Source: Thalassospira sp. ER-Se-21-Dark
GTDB lineage: Bacteria; Pseudomonadota; Alphaproteobacteria; Rhodospirillales; Thalassospiraceae
Direction: 5' to 3'
DNA length: 64,000 nt
NCBI RefSeq assembly: GCF_017922435.1
Contig: NZ_VDEZ01000001.1
Location: forward strand, 1,116,001 to 1,180,000
A program made the translations under genes and the position numbers. Under the pieces are notes generated by a model that ran no database searches, was not told the origin of the DNA, and saw only the letters and a program-made list of their open reading frames with translations. This document shows, in pieces, positions 44,826-55,158 of the stretch (position 1 is the stretch's first letter; each line of letters begins with the position of its first letter).

Positions 44826-46115
44826 TTGGCGGGCAGCGACGCAATCCTTGCTCGCCTTGGCAAGCTGCACCCGAAAGTCATCGACCTTTCGTTAGGGCGG
44901 ATTACCCGGCTGCTTGAAAAGCTGGGCAATCCGCACCTTTCACTCCCCCCCGTCATTCATATCGCCGGCACCAATGGCAAGGGATCAACCCTGGCCTATC
45001 TGCGCGCAATCTATGAGGCGGCGGGACTTCGGGTGCATTGCTCCACATCCCCGCATCTGGTGCGTTTTCATGAACGCATTACCCTTGCCGGCCAGATGAT
45101 CTCCGAAGAAGCCCTGTGTGATCTTCTGGAAGAGGTTGAGGCGGTCAATGCCGGGGACTCCATTACCTTCTTTGAAATCACCCAGGCCGCGGCGTTCCTT
45201 GCGTTTTCGCGGGTTCCGGCCGATGTCCTGTTGCTTGAAACCGGGCTGGGTGGCCGTGTGGATGCATCCAACGTCATCGATAAACCTGCCGCGACCGTGA
45301 TCACGCCAATCTCGCTAGATCATCAGGGCTTCCTTGGTGATACGATTGCCAAAATCGCGTTCGAGAAGGCCGGGATCATGAAAACCGGCGTTCCATGCAT
45401 CACCGCCCCGCAAAGCCTTGAGGCGTTTAATACGCTGGCCTGTCACGCCAACCGCATTTCGGCCCCAATCTTCAACGATTTCGAGGTCATCCAGGAACGC
45501 GAAGATGGCTTCACGATCCGCATCGGAACCGAGCAGATTGATCTCCCGCACCCGGCTCTGCCAGGACGCCATCAATACACCAATGCCGCCACTGCGATTG
45601 CCACGGTACGCAAGGCTGGAATTCCCGGCTGTGACGGCAAGGATACCAACATCCTTGCCCGTGGTCTTGAAACCGCAAGCTGGCCCGCACGGCTACAGAA
45701 ACTTACCAAAGGCCCACTTTGTGACGCCTTGCCCGATGGCTGCGATCTGATCTTGGATGGTGGCCACAACATTGCCGCGGCCGAGGCCATTGCCGACTGG
45801 CTGTCGCGCCAACCCGCTGGCGATACCGTTGTCATCATGGGCATGCTTGATAACCGCGATGCGGAAGCCTTCCTGAAACCGTTGGCGACCCACATTACCG
45901 CCTTGGCTGGCGTTCCGATCCCCGGCGAACATCAGGCACATCTGCCAGAAACCCTGCGCGATGCGGCAATTGCCTGTGGCATTTCCCCGACATTTTCCAG
46001 TGACGGTTTCGAAGCGGCGATTACCCTGCTTCTTGAGGCCTGTCGCACTCCGAAACGGGTGCTTATTCTGGGCTCGCTCTATCTTGCGGGTCTGGTTCTG
46101 GAAAAACACGCCTGA
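44826..46115 (+). CDS. folC: Bifunctional folylpolyglutamate synthase/dihydrofolate synthase
   Basis: FolC adds glutamate to dihydropteroate and then to folates. The 429-residue protein has the ATP-binding loop HIAGTNGKGST, the KTGVPC-type Mur-ligase-like segment and a C-terminal domain with DGGHNIAAAEA. The frame runs upstream into accD, so the start is chosen as the TTG at 44826, two bases after the accD stop, with GGATAA about five bases before it. The product then begins with the usual N-terminal helices. Ends head-to-tail, with no gap, against the convergent hydrolase gene at 46116. Confidence 0.93.
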   Translation: MAGSDAILARLGKLHPKVIDLSLGRITRLLEKLGNPHLSLPPVIHIAGTNGKGSTLAYLRAIYEAAGLRVHCSTSPHLVRFHERITLAGQMISEEALCDLLEEVEAVNAGDSITFFEITQAAAFLAFSRVPADVLLLETGLGGRVDASNVIDKPAATVITPISLDHQGFLGDTIAKIAFEKAGIMKTGVPCITAPQSLEAFNTLACHANRISAPIFNDFEVIQEREDGFTIRIGTEQIDLPHPALPGRHQYTNAATAIATVRKAGIPGCDGKDTNILARGLETASWPARLQKLTKGPLCDALPDGCDLILDGGHNIAAAEAIADWLSRQPAGDTVVIMGMLDNRDAEAFLKPLATHITALAGVPIPGEHQAHLPETLRDAAIACGISPTFSSDGFEAAITLLLEACRTPKRVLILGSLYLAGLVLEKHA

Positions 46116-46688
46116 TCAATCGTATATGCGTATTTTCTCAATCAATGCTGTAATATCGCCATCTAACAAGGCGTGCCCGCCATCTTTAAACGCTATCTGA
46201 TCTGCCTGCGGGAAGTGCTGTAAATAGGTTTCGCAATGCGCAAACCCGACAATCTTGTCGTCTTTGCTGTGACAGAAATGCATTGGTCGACACCCGGCGA
46301 GCACAGCCAGCTCATCCTCCGTCAACGAAAAATCCGTTACTTCCCAGTCTTGCTGACCCCAAAATGGGGCAGCGATGCTAAAGACCGCTGCAAAGCGATT
46401 GTTATCGCGCCAGATTTCCGGATTTCGCGCCAGATATTGCAAGATGGACGACCCGCCAAGTGAATGGCCCATCAATACGGCCCCTGATCGTGCCTGTGAA
46501 ACCGTCTTTGCGATCTCGGCCAACCACCTATCTATGTCCGGGCGTTCCGGGTCGGGCATCAAAGGGGCGATGATGTGAAACTTGTCGCCAAGTGCTTCTT
46601 CCAACCGCGAAATCAGGCCGGTGCTGCCGTTCTTGCCGCCTTGCGGACCGGCACTGTGGATAAAAACCAGATCACGTAACACAGCCAT
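46116..46688 (-). CDS. Alpha/beta hydrolase (RBBP9/YdeN-like)
   Basis: The 190-residue protein resembles the small RBBP9/YdeN serine-hydrolase group. The nucleophile is in MGHSLGGSS, and the start has VFIHSAGPQGGKNG, as in that family. The final residues include DGGHALL with a likely catalytic His. The frame extends to 46721; GGAGG five bases before the ATG at 46688 fixes the start. Its stop abuts folC's stop (tail-to-tail, zero gap). The physiological substrate is unknown. Confidence 0.82.
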   Translation of the reverse strand: MAVLRDLVFIHSAGPQGGKNGSTGLISRLEEALGDKFHIIAPLMPDPERPDIDRWLAEIAKTVSQARSGAVLMGHSLGGSSILQYLARNPEIWRDNNRFAAVFSIAAPFWGQQDWEVTDFSLTEDELAVLAGCRPMHFCHSKDDKIVGFAHCETYLQHFPQADQIAFKDGGHALLDGDITALIEKIRIYD

Positions 46689-46732
46689 GATGCCCTCCGT
46701 CGTATAGAAACCGGTCATCAAAACACAGGCAA

Positions 46733-47494
46733 TCAGACGTCAGGTAGTTCAATCTTGCGCCGTGCAGAGCCCCTTGCCGGACCATCCCCACCATCTGTAC
46801 GGCGCAGACGCAGATTGCCCGCGGTATTCTGGCGACGACGATCGCCCTGGACAAGCGGTGGCAGACCTCTGTCACCCGTAGCATCACCATCATTTGCCAC
46901 TTGGGCCGGATCACCGTGTTTGGCAGCCTCGCGTTTGACCTTGCGCCCGGTAATCCAGGTATAGCCCAGAATATAGAGCAAAAATCCACCCACCCCGACG
47001 GTCAGGGTCAGGAACTGCAACACCGGCAGGAAACTGCCAAAAATCATCCCGCCGCCATAGATCATGAAGATGCAAAGGGCGGCCACCGGTGCCAAGGCCA
47101 GAAAGAAGATACCGCGCACCTTGTGGCGGATCGGGCCGTAATGCATCAGCATCGCGTAGAACAAATACATCAGCGCGACAAACACCACGAGTTTGATCAA
47201 CAAGACGAAGTGATCAAAGTTGGCAAGGCGTTGATTGCGTTCATAAATGCCAAAAACAACAAACAGGCCATGGACGATCAGGCCAAAAGTGCCAAAGGTC
47301 AGGATAAAGCGCAGCCATGCAGTGACGCTAAAAAAGCTGCGCCATCCACCACCGTTCGCATTGCGACGGTCTTTCTGCTTTTTGCCTTTCCGGGTGGCGA
47401 GCTTCATGTCATCTGAAAGCTCACGCGCCGGACCTGCAGTTTCGACGCCGATGCCTTTTGGCAAAAATTCCGGCTTGCTCGTTTTCCGGGCCAC
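46733..47494 (-). CDS. Membrane protein of unknown function, 253 aa
   Basis: The product has a charged N-terminus of about 55 residues and four hydrophobic segments (about 60-80, 95-120, 128-150 and 155-180). A basic, Arg/Gly-rich C-terminal tail follows. I do not recognise a family. It lies 45 bp upstream of the hydrolase start on the same strand, so both may be one transcript. The tail suggests a cytoplasmic nucleic-acid- or phospholipid-facing end, but this is inference only. Confidence 0.72.
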   Translation of the reverse strand: MARKTSKPEFLPKGIGVETAGPARELSDDMKLATRKGKKQKDRRNANGGGWRSFFSVTAWLRFILTFGTFGLIVHGLFVVFGIYERNQRLANFDHFVLLIKLVVFVALMYLFYAMLMHYGPIRHKVRGIFFLALAPVAALCIFMIYGGGMIFGSFLPVLQFLTLTVGVGGFLLYILGYTWITGRKVKREAAKHGDPAQVANDGDATGDRGLPPLVQGDRRRQNTAGNLRLRRTDGGDGPARGSARRKIELPDV

Positions 47495-47795
47495 GAACCC
47501 GCTCTCCCATGTCCCTTGGGATGAAGTAATCCGCTACCATAGCAATCCCGGAGCAAGCTGATAAGCACAAAGAAGAATGATGCCAAAAAACCCGGAAAAT
47601 GAGGGTTTTAGCCATATTGTTATGATTTCGAAATGATATCTCAGACGCATAAGCTTAGCCTTTGCATTCGCAAGCGCAAAACTGTCAGCAGCCTTGGGTG
47701 TTTTTGCCTGTTTAAGGCAGGCGGCACTCGACTTACAGGCCGGGATCGGGCATTCTTCCGGCCAATCTTTTAACGAGTATAAGAGCACGAGACGC

Positions 47796-50627
47796 ATGAC
47801 AGATTCCGCCCCGTCCAGCACCGGTTCGTCCGCCGACAAAGCCCCGCGTCGCGTCGTTCTGGTTGACGGTTCCGGCTTTATTTTCCGCGCCTTTCACGCC
47901 CTGCCACCGATGACGAGCCCCGATGGCACGCCGGTAAATGCGGTCTATGGCTTCTGCACCATGTTGATGAAGCTGCGCGAAGATACCAACCCAGACCATA
48001 TGGCGGTGATCTTTGACACCAAGGGCAAGTCGTTCCGCAATGACTTCTATCCCGACTACAAGGCCCATCGTCCGCCACCCCCCGAAGAACTGGTACCGCA
48101 GTTTGGCCTGATCCGTGATGCGACCCGTGCATTTAATCTGCCATCAATCGAGCTCGAAGGTTTTGAGGCCGACGATCTGATCGCGACCTATGCCCGCCAG
48201 GCCGAGGCAGAAGGTTCTGACGTGATTATCGTGTCTTCGGACAAGGACCTCATGCAACTTGTCACCGATCGGGTGCAAATGTTTGATGCGATGAAGAATC
48301 GCACCATCGGCGCTGCTGAAGTTCTGGAAAAATTCGGCGTTTCCCCGGACAAGGTCATTGATATTCAGGCACTTGCGGGCGATTCTGTCGATAACGTCCC
48401 GGGTGTGCCCGGCATCGGCATTAAAACCGCCGCCCAACTTATTGATGAATATGGTGATCTTGATTCTCTACTGGAGCGCGCAGGCGAAATCAAACAACCC
48501 AAGCGCCGTGAAAAGCTGATTGAAAATGCCGAGCTTGCCCGTATTTCGCGCGATCTGGTGACGCTGAAAACCGATGTGCCGGTGGTCGAACCGTTGGGTG
48601 ATTTCGAATTGCGTGAACCCGATCCGGAAGTTCTTTTAAGCTTCATCGCAAGTCACGGCTTTAAATCATTGCTTTCTAAAGTAAAGTCGAAATTCGGCGG
48701 CGATGTTGAATTTGAAAGCCCGACGGCGGCCGGTGTTGGCGTCAATGATATCAAAGTCGAAAAGGCCGAATATGAACTGGTGCAGGATGAAGACCGCCTA
48801 AAGCACTGGATTTCCGAGGCCGAATATCTTGGCACCGTCGCGGTCGATACCGAAACCACGTCACTTGATGCCCATACCGCCAAGCTGGTCGGCGTTTCGC
48901 TTTCGACCGAGCCCGGCAATGGCTGCTATATCCCGCTCGGTCATGTCAGTGGCGCAGCACAAGGCGGCTTTGATTTTGGCGACAATCCCGCCGACAGCCC
49001 AAGCAACAGCAAGGACGCGCCGAAGCAAATCAAGCTCGAACGCGCGATTGAGCTGCTCAAACCGCTGTTGGAAGACCCCGGTGTGCTTAAGGTCGGTCAG
49101 AACCTGAAATACGATATGATCGTTCTGGCCCGCCATGGCATCAAGGTCGCCCCGATGGATGACACCATGGTGCTGTCCTATGTGCTCGATGGCACCAGCC
49201 ACGGGCACGGCATGGATGAACTGGCCGAGCTGCATCTGGATTACAAACCGATTTCCTTCAAGGATGTCTGCGGCAGCGGCAAGACCCAGATCACCTTCGA
49301 TCAGGTCGCGCTCGACAAGGCGCTGGATTACGCGGCCGAGGACGCCGATATCACGCTGCGCCTGCATCGGTTACTGAAACCTCGTATCGCGCAAGAACAT
49401 ATGGCCAGCGTCTATGAGACGCTTGATCGTCCGCTGGTGCCGGTTCTGGCCGAAATGGAAGGCCTTGGGGTCAAGGTCGATGCCGAGATCCTCAAAAACC
49501 TGTCCGAAGACTTCGCCAAACGCATGGCCGCCCTTGAAGAAACCATTCACGAAATGGCGGGCGAGCCGTTCAATCTTGGTAGTCCCAAGCAGCTTGGCGA
49601 AATCCTGTTTGACAAGATGAGCCTGCCCGGCGGCAAAAAGACCAAAACCGGCGCCTGGCAGACCGGGGCAGACGTGCTTGAAGCCCTTGCGGCCCAGGGT
49701 CACGACCTTCCGGCCAAGCTTCTGGAATGGCGTCAGCTTTCCAAGCTTAAAAGCACCTATACCGACGCGCTGGCCCACCATATCAACCCCAATACGGGCC
49801 GCGTGCACACCAGTTACGGGCAAACCAACGTCAATACCGGGCGTTTGTCATCGAATGACCCGAACCTGCAGAACATCCCGATCCGAAGCGAGGAAGGCCG
49901 AAAAATCCGCACAGCCTTTATCGCCGAGCCCGGTCACAAACTGATTTCTGCCGACTATTCGCAGATTGAATTGCGCCTTCTGGCCCACGTGGCCGAGATC
50001 GACGCCCTGCGCGAGGCGTTTAAAAACGGCGAGGACATCCACGCCGCAACCGCATCGAAGGTGTTTGGCGTCCCGATCGAGGGCATGGACCCGATGGTCC
50101 GTCGCAAGGCCAAGGCGATCAACTTCGGCATCATTTACGGCATCTCGGCCTTTGGTCTCGCCAACCAGCTCGGCATCGCCCAGAAGGAAGCCAAGGAATT
50201 CATCGAAGCCTATTTCGAGATTTATCCAGGCATCCGCGATTACATGGACGAGGCCAAGGAATTTGCCAAAAAGCACGGCTTTGTCCGCACCCTGTTTGGT
50301 CGCCATATCCACATCAACGGCATCAACGACAAAAATGGCATGCGCCGAAGCTTTGGCGAACGTGCCGCGATCAACGCGCCCATTCAGGGCGGTGCGGCCG
50401 ACATCATCAAACGCGCAATGATTGCGGTACCCGGTGCCTTGGTTGATGCGGGGCTCAAAACCCGCATGCTGCTTCAGGTCCACGATGAATTGATCTTTGA
50501 GGCCCCGGAAGACGAAGCCGAAAAGGCGATCAAGACCATCCGCGAAGTCATGGAAAACGCCGCCCACCTGTCGGTGCCGCTGATTGCCGACGCCGGCATT
50601 GGCGATAGCTGGGCCGACGCGCACTAG
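47796..50627 (+). CDS. polA: DNA polymerase I
   Basis: PolA fills gaps and removes RNA primers during replication and repair. The 943-residue protein has a 5'-3' exonuclease domain (about 15-290; VVLVDGSGFIFRAFHALPPM and SSDKDLMQLV), a 3'-5' exonuclease domain (around 335-530; VAVDTETTSLD with intact acidic residues) and a family A polymerase domain. Motif A SADYSQIELRLLAH, the O helix RRKAKAINFGIIYG and motif C QVHDELIFE are all present. The longer frame starts at 47694, but GAG seven to ten bases ahead of the ATG at 47796 suits better. A strong terminator follows. Confidence 0.97.
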   Translation: MTDSAPSSTGSSADKAPRRVVLVDGSGFIFRAFHALPPMTSPDGTPVNAVYGFCTMLMKLREDTNPDHMAVIFDTKGKSFRNDFYPDYKAHRPPPPEELVPQFGLIRDATRAFNLPSIELEGFEADDLIATYARQAEAEGSDVIIVSSDKDLMQLVTDRVQMFDAMKNRTIGAAEVLEKFGVSPDKVIDIQALAGDSVDNVPGVPGIGIKTAAQLIDEYGDLDSLLERAGEIKQPKRREKLIENAELARISRDLVTLKTDVPVVEPLGDFELREPDPEVLLSFIASHGFKSLLSKVKSKFGGDVEFESPTAAGVGVNDIKVEKAEYELVQDEDRLKHWISEAEYLGTVAVDTETTSLDAHTAKLVGVSLSTEPGNGCYIPLGHVSGAAQGGFDFGDNPADSPSNSKDAPKQIKLERAIELLKPLLEDPGVLKVGQNLKYDMIVLARHGIKVAPMDDTMVLSYVLDGTSHGHGMDELAELHLDYKPISFKDVCGSGKTQITFDQVALDKALDYAAEDADITLRLHRLLKPRIAQEHMASVYETLDRPLVPVLAEMEGLGVKVDAEILKNLSEDFAKRMAALEETIHEMAGEPFNLGSPKQLGEILFDKMSLPGGKKTKTGAWQTGADVLEALAAQGHDLPAKLLEWRQLSKLKSTYTDALAHHINPNTGRVHTSYGQTNVNTGRLSSNDPNLQNIPIRSEEGRKIRTAFIAEPGHKLISADYSQIELRLLAHVAEIDALREAFKNGEDIHAATASKVFGVPIEGMDPMVRRKAKAINFGIIYGISAFGLANQLGIAQKEAKEFIEAYFEIYPGIRDYMDEAKEFAKKHGFVRTLFGRHIHINGINDKNGMRRSFGERAAINAPIQGGAADIIKRAMIAVPGALVDAGLKTRMLLQVHDELIFEAPEDEAEKAIKTIREVMENAAHLSVPLIADAGIGDSWADAH

Positions 50628-50650
50628 TACTTAGGCGTATATCAAACGCA

Positions 50651-50692
50651 AAAGACCCCGCTGCAACACGCTGCAGCGGGGTCTTTTTTTTT
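50651..50692. terminator. Terminator between polA and dapB
   Basis: A 15-bp perfect stem (50651-50665 with 50672-50686) and a 6-nt loop are followed by a run of T on the plus strand. It also has a run of T in the reverse sense, so it ends both polA and the convergent dapB. Confidence 0.93.
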
Positions 50693-50721
50693 AAACGGAT
50701 CAGCTTTGACGTTCTGGGCCC

Positions 50722-51522
50722 TTAAAGTCCCAAAACTTCCCGCATCGAATAAAGCCCCGGTGCCTTGCCTTCCGCCCATTTGGCAGCGCGAACCGCGCCC
50801 TTGGCAAAGACTTCGCGTGAGGATGCCTTATGGGTGATCTCGATGCGCTCGCCTTCACAGGCAAAGACAACCGTGTGATCACCAACAACATCGCCACCGC
50901 GAAGCGTTGCAAAGCCGATGGTGCCGTCTTCACGCGCACCTGTGTGACCATCACGCGATCGGACAGCAACATCATCCAGATTAACCCCACGCCCCTTGGC
51001 GGCGGCTTCACCAAGGCCAAGCGCGGTACCCGACGGGGCATCCACCTTGTGTTTGTGGTGCATCTCAACGATTTCGATGTCGGCGACATCCTTATCAAGG
51101 ATGCTTGCCACCTTCTCGACCAGCGCGAAGGCAAGGTTAACACCAACACTCATGTTCGGGGCAAAGATGATCGGGGCTTTTTCGGCAGCAGCCTTCAGAT
51201 CGTCTTTCTGATCATTGGAAAGGCCGGTGGTACCAATCACAAGGATGGTACCGGTTTCAGCCGCCAGTTTCGCATGCTTCATGGTGGCGGCCGGAGCAGT
51301 GAAATCAATCACCGCATCAACCGTTTCAAACAGTGCCTTGGGATCATCGCCGACGACAACGCCGCTTTCTTCCAGACCGGCGATCAGGGTAACGTCCTTG
51401 CCGATGAACGGGCTTCCGGGCAGATCGGTGCCGCCACCAACCTCACAGCCCTTGGTCTTGGCCGTTTCATTGACCAACATCCGCCCCATACGGCCAGCAC
51501 ATCCAACAATCCCGATCTTCAT
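50722..51522 (-). CDS. dapB: 4-hydroxy-tetrahydrodipicolinate reductase
   Basis: DapB reduces hydroxytetrahydrodipicolinate with NAD(P)H in lysine and diaminopimelate synthesis. The 266-residue protein has the dinucleotide motif KIGIVGCAGRMGR, the conserved TGLSNDQ and the catalytic-loop block EMHHKHKVDAPSGTA. The frame opens at 51552; GGAGGAG nine bases ahead of the ATG at 51522 fixes the start. It lies downstream of dnaJ with a terminator (51595-51622) between them, so it is probably transcribed separately from dnaKJ. Confidence 0.96.
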   Translation of the reverse strand: MKIGIVGCAGRMGRMLVNETAKTKGCEVGGGTDLPGSPFIGKDVTLIAGLEESGVVVGDDPKALFETVDAVIDFTAPAATMKHAKLAAETGTILVIGTTGLSNDQKDDLKAAAEKAPIIFAPNMSVGVNLAFALVEKVASILDKDVADIEIVEMHHKHKVDAPSGTALGLGEAAAKGRGVNLDDVAVRSRDGHTGAREDGTIGFATLRGGDVVGDHTVVFACEGERIEITHKASSREVFAKGAVRAAKWAEGKAPGLYSMREVLGL

Positions 51523-51590
51523 TTCCGGTCTCCTCCGGGCAAGCAAACTCAAACTCGTAATTGCTTTAACACACGGCTCCGACAGCGCAA

Positions 51591-51622
51591 AACAAAACCC
51601 CCGGCAAAGCGGCCGGGGGTTT
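51591..51622 (-). terminator. Terminator after dnaJ
   Basis: An 11-bp G/C-rich stem (51595-51605 with 51612-51622) is followed, on the minus strand, by TTTTGTTTTG. It ends the dnaK-dnaJ transcript before dapB. Confidence 0.85.
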
Positions 51623-51651
51623 GGGATATTGATCTTTTAAGCGCAAGCCGA

Positions 51652-52800
51652 TCAGTCGGTCAGGTCTTTCCAGATTTCCTTCATCTTGGAAAAGAACCCT
51701 TCACTTTCCGGGCTGGAACCCTGTTCGCGCGAAATCTCGTCGAATTCCTCAAGCAGTTCTTTCTGACGGTCTGTCAGATTGACCGGGGTTTCAACGCTGA
51801 CTTCAACAAACATGTCACCGCGCGCTTGGGAGCGCAGGATGCTCATGCCCTTGCCACGCAGACGAAGCTGCTGACCGGATTGGGTGCCTGCCGGGATGTT
51901 GATCCGGGTGCGCGTGCCTTCGATGGTCGGCACCTCGATGGTGCCGCCAAGGGCGGCTTTGCCCATCGGGATCGGAATCCGGCAATACAGGTTGGCCCCT
52001 TCGCGCTGGAAGAAGCGGTGATGCCCGATATCCAGGAAGATATACAAATCCCCCGGAGGCGCACCATTGGTGCCCGCCTCGCCTTCGCCCGCAAGGCGAA
52101 TGCGCGTGCCGTCCTCGACACCGGCCGGAATGGTGACCTGAAGGGTCTTTTCCTTTTCGACGCGACCAACACCGTGGCAGGATTTGCACGGGTTCTTGAT
52201 GATCTTGCCTTTGCCATGGCAGCTCGGGCAAGTGCGTTCAATGGTAAAGAAGCCCTGCTGCGCGCGGACCTTGCCGTGACCGTTACAGGTCGGGCAATTG
52301 ACCGGCTGCGAACCGGCTTCAGCACCGGTACCGTCACAGCTGTCGCACGATACGGACCCCGGAATGGTAATTTCGGCTTTTTTGCCTTCGAACGCTTCTT
52401 CAAGCGTGATCGCCATGTTGTAGCGCAGATCCGCCCCACGGGACGATCCGCCACCCCCGCGGCGTCCGCCGCCCATGGCGCCAAAGATCTCGTCAAAGAC
52501 GTCGGCAAAACCGCCGCCGCCAAATCCACCGCCGAAGCCACCACCCCCAAAGCCGCCGCCACCGGGGCCGCCCTGTTCAAAGGCAGCATGGCCAAAACGG
52601 TCATAGGCCGCGCGCTTTTCCTGATCCTTCAGGACCTCGTAAGCTTCGCTGACCTGTTTGAATTTGACTTCAGCTTCGGTATCGCCCGGATTTTTATCCG
52701 GGTGGTATTTCATCGCTTGCTTGCGATAGGCGCTTTTCAGCTCGGCTGCACTGGCATTCTTACTGACACCCAACAGCTCGTAATAATCTTCTTTCGCCAT
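51652..52800 (-). CDS. dnaJ: Molecular chaperone DnaJ
   Basis: DnaJ delivers unfolded proteins to DnaK and stimulates its ATPase. The 382-residue protein has a J domain with the HPD motif (YHPDKNPGD, about 32-40), a long Gly/Phe-rich region (about 70-115), and four zinc-binding CxxCxGxG repeats ([32 protein letters not shown]). Two C-terminal beta domains follow. The frame opens at 52836; CGGAG before the ATG at 52800 fixes the start. It is the second gene of the dnaK-dnaJ operon. Confidence 0.97.
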   Translation of the reverse strand: MAKEDYYELLGVSKNASAAELKSAYRKQAMKYHPDKNPGDTEAEVKFKQVSEAYEVLKDQEKRAAYDRFGHAAFEQGGPGGGGFGGGGFGGGFGGGGFADVFDEIFGAMGGGRRGGGGSSRGADLRYNMAITLEEAFEGKKAEITIPGSVSCDSCDGTGAEAGSQPVNCPTCNGHGKVRAQQGFFTIERTCPSCHGKGKIIKNPCKSCHGVGRVEKEKTLQVTIPAGVEDGTRIRLAGEGEAGTNGAPPGDLYIFLDIGHHRFFQREGANLYCRIPIPMGKAALGGTIEVPTIEGTRTRINIPAGTQSGQQLRLRGKGMSILRSQARGDMFVEVSVETPVNLTDRQKELLEEFDEISREQGSSPESEGFFSKMKEIWKDLTD

Positions 52801-52819
52801 CTGTAACTCCGAAATACGG

Positions 52820-52860
52820 TCGGGCCGTTCCAGCAAATTCTTGCGTCCGGAACGGCCCGA
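52820..52860 (-). other. dnaK-dnaJ intergenic stem-loop
   Basis: A 12-bp perfect stem (52820-52831 with 52849-52860) with a 17-nt loop lies between the dnaK stop and the dnaJ start. On the coding strand no T-run follows, so it is more likely an mRNA-stabilising or processing element than a terminator. Confidence 0.6.
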
Positions 52861-52904
52861 TTTTTCTTTACAGGGCGTCGTTCAAGACGACCTCTGCGGT
52901 CGCC

Positions 52905-54821
52905 TTACTTGTCTTTTTTGTTGTCATCGACTTCTTCGAAGTCGGCGTCAACAACACCGTCGTCGGCCTGTGCAGAGGCATCGGCGTCCGCCGCGTCACC
53001 TGCGCCAGCTTCTTCCTGCTGGGCCTGATACATGGCTTCGCCAAGTTTCATCGAGGCCTGCTGCAGTTCGTTCAGCTTGGTGGTGATGGCTTCGGCATCT
53101 TCACCGTCCTTGGCTTCTTTCAAAGCCGACAGGGCGTTTTCGATTTCCGACTTGGTCGCGTCGTCAACCTTGTCACCATGTTCCGAAAGGTTCTTTTCGG
53201 TGGCGTGGATGATGGCTTCTGCCTGGTTGCGGGCTTCGACAAGGGCCTTGCGCTTTTTATCAGCTTCGGCGTTGCTTTCCGCATCCTTGACCATGTTTTC
53301 GATCTCGTCATCGGAAAGACCACCAGATGCCTGAATGCGGATCTGCTGTTCCTTGTTGGTCGCCTTGTCTTTGGCAGACACGTTGACGATACCGTTGGCG
53401 TCGATGTCAAAGGTCACTTCAATCTGCGGAACACCGCGCGGTGCCGGCGGAATACCAACCAGATCGAACTGGCCAAGCATCTTGTTGTCAGCCGCCATTT
53501 CACGTTCACCCTGGAAGACGCGGATGGTCACGGCCGTCTGATTGTCTTCAGCGGTCGAGAAGGTCTGCGACTTGCGGGTCGGGATCGTGGTGTTACGGTC
53601 GATCAGGCGGGTGAAGACACCACCAAGCGTCTCGATACCAAGCGACAGCGGGGTCACGTCAAGCAGAAGAACGTCTTTGACGTCACCCTGCAGAACACCA
53701 CCCTGAATCGCGGCACCAAGGGCAACAACCTCATCCGGGTTCACACCTTTGTGCGGATCACGGCCAAAGAACTCTTTAACGCGTTCCTGAACCTTCGGCA
53801 TACGGGTCATGCCGCCGACCAGGATAACGTCATCGATTTCACCAGCAGTGATACCGGCGTCTTTCAGCGCTGCCTTGCACGGGGTCATGGTGCGTTCGAT
53901 CAGATCGCCGACCAGACCTTCAAGCTTCGCACGCGACAGCTTGATATTCAGGTGTTTCGGGCCAGATGCGTCTGCGGTGATAAACGGCAGGTTGACATCG
54001 GTCTGCATCGACGAGGAAAGCTCGATCTTGGCTTTCTCGGCAGCTTCTTTCAGCCGCTGCAGGGCCAGACGGTCTTTACGCAGGTCGATCTGCTGTTCTT
54101 TTTTGAACTCGTCAGCAAGGTAGTCGATGATCTGTTTGTCGAAGTCTTCACCACCAAGGAAGGTATCACCGTTGGTCGATTTAACTTCGAAAACGCCATC
54201 GCCGATTTCCAGAACCGACACGTCAAAGGTACCACCACCAAGGTCATAAACGACCACGGTGCCACCGTCTTTCTTGTCCAGACCATAGGCCAGTGCGGCT
54301 GCGGTCGGCTCGTTGATGATACGTTTGACTTCAAGACCCGCAATCTTGCCGGCGTCTTTGGTCGCCTGGCGCTGGGAGTCGTTGAAGTATGCCGGAACGG
54401 TAATCACGGCTTCGGTTACCGGCTCACCCAGATGGGCTTCTGCGGTTTCCTTCATTTTCTGAAGAACCATGGCTGCGATCTGGCTCGGAGCCATTTTCTC
54501 GCCATTGACTTCAACCCATGCATCGCCGTTTTCGCCCGATACGATTTTGTACGGAACGAGATCCTTGTCCTTTTCGACTTCCGGATCGCCGTAACGACGA
54601 CCGATCAGACGTTTAATGGCAAACAGGGTGTTTTCCGGGTTGGTGACTGCCTGGCGTTTCGCCGGCTGACCGACAAGGCGTTCACCATCATCGGTGAAAG
54701 CGACCATTGACGGAGTGGTACGAGCACCTTCGCTGTTTTCAATCACGCGGCCTTCTTTGCCGTCCATGACTGCTACGCACGAGTTGGTGGTGCCAAGGTC
54801 GATACCAATAATCTTACCCAT
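52905..54821 (-). CDS. dnaK: Molecular chaperone DnaK
   Basis: DnaK is the Hsp70 chaperone that folds and reactivates proteins with DnaJ and GrpE. The 638-residue protein has the ATPase-domain start [15 protein letters not shown], the phosphate motifs [15 protein letters not shown] and [10 protein letters not shown]. The linker [18 protein letters not shown] is followed by the substrate-binding beta domain and a helical lid. An acidic tail ends the protein. Length and features match the family throughout. It is first in the dnaKJ operon, with a heat-shock-type promoter upstream. Confidence 0.98.
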   Translation of the reverse strand: MGKIIGIDLGTTNSCVAVMDGKEGRVIENSEGARTTPSMVAFTDDGERLVGQPAKRQAVTNPENTLFAIKRLIGRRYGDPEVEKDKDLVPYKIVSGENGDAWVEVNGEKMAPSQIAAMVLQKMKETAEAHLGEPVTEAVITVPAYFNDSQRQATKDAGKIAGLEVKRIINEPTAAALAYGLDKKDGGTVVVYDLGGGTFDVSVLEIGDGVFEVKSTNGDTFLGGEDFDKQIIDYLADEFKKEQQIDLRKDRLALQRLKEAAEKAKIELSSSMQTDVNLPFITADASGPKHLNIKLSRAKLEGLVGDLIERTMTPCKAALKDAGITAGEIDDVILVGGMTRMPKVQERVKEFFGRDPHKGVNPDEVVALGAAIQGGVLQGDVKDVLLLDVTPLSLGIETLGGVFTRLIDRNTTIPTRKSQTFSTAEDNQTAVTIRVFQGEREMAADNKMLGQFDLVGIPPAPRGVPQIEVTFDIDANGIVNVSAKDKATNKEQQIRIQASGGLSDDEIENMVKDAESNAEADKKRKALVEARNQAEAIIHATEKNLSEHGDKVDDATKSEIENALSALKEAKDGEDAEAITTKLNELQQASMKLGEAMYQAQQEEAGAGDAADADASAQADDGVVDADFEEVDDNKKDK

Positions 54822-54950
54822 AGTAAGTTCCTCTTTTAGCGGCCGGTCCGTCCCGCAGCCTCCGAAATGAAGCGCCGCGCAGGACCTCCTGGGACCAATG
54901 GTTGTAATACACGTAATTTTTCTGGGGGTTCTTCGTTACCCCGCGAACCT

Positions 54951-54979
54951 ATATATGAAAGTCGCCACAAAGTCGCAAG
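54951..54979 (-). promoter_or_regulatory. Putative dnaK heat-shock promoter
   Basis: On the minus strand, CTTGCGA (-35-like, 54973-54979) is separated by 16 bp from ATATAT (-10-like, 54951-54956). The CTTG and CAT-rich pattern resembles alphaproteobacterial sigma-32 promoters. It sits about 130 bp before the dnaK start. No CIRCE element is visible. Confidence 0.5.
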
Positions 54980-55080
54980 CGGTCAAAGTGGGGAATCTTG
55001 GCTGTTTTTTTGCCTTCAAACCGCATTTTTGATCCGATCAACCGCATTTCAGGCTCGATAAACCGGCGCAATGGGCAAGA

Positions 55081-55113
55081 AAAGCCGGTTTTCAAGGCAC
55101 AAAACCCGGCTTT
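55081..55113 (-). terminator. Putative terminator of DUF2244 gene
   Basis: A 12-bp stem AAAGCCGGTTTT / AAAACCCGGCTTT with one extra base encloses an 8-nt spacer, and TTTCTTG follows on the minus strand. It lies 46 bp past the stop of the minus-strand gene at 55159. Confidence 0.6.
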
Positions 55114-55158
55114 CGAATTGCTTCATAACCGGGTTGCAAAACACTCAGATCACGGGCC

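Larger units (their letters stand above)
54822..55158. other. Intergenic region upstream of dnaK, 337 bp
   Basis: It contains the dnaK promoter (about 54951-54979) and the terminator of the DUF2244 gene (about 55081-55113). I see no gene. The reading frames here are short and lack ribosome sites. Confidence 0.55.

Noticed and set aside
50830..52806. A 658-codon plus-strand frame across dapB and dnaJ
   Set aside because: It is an antisense shadow of two well-supported genes and crosses their intergenic terminator.
53178..54710. A 510-codon plus-strand frame antisense to dnaK
   Set aside because: The dnaK reading is certain; the antisense frame results from the strong third-base bias of dnaK.
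54840..55150. CIRCE-type heat-shock element before dnaK
   Set aside because: No TTAGCACTC-N9-GAGTGCTAA repeat is present; a sigma-32-like promoter is the better explanation.
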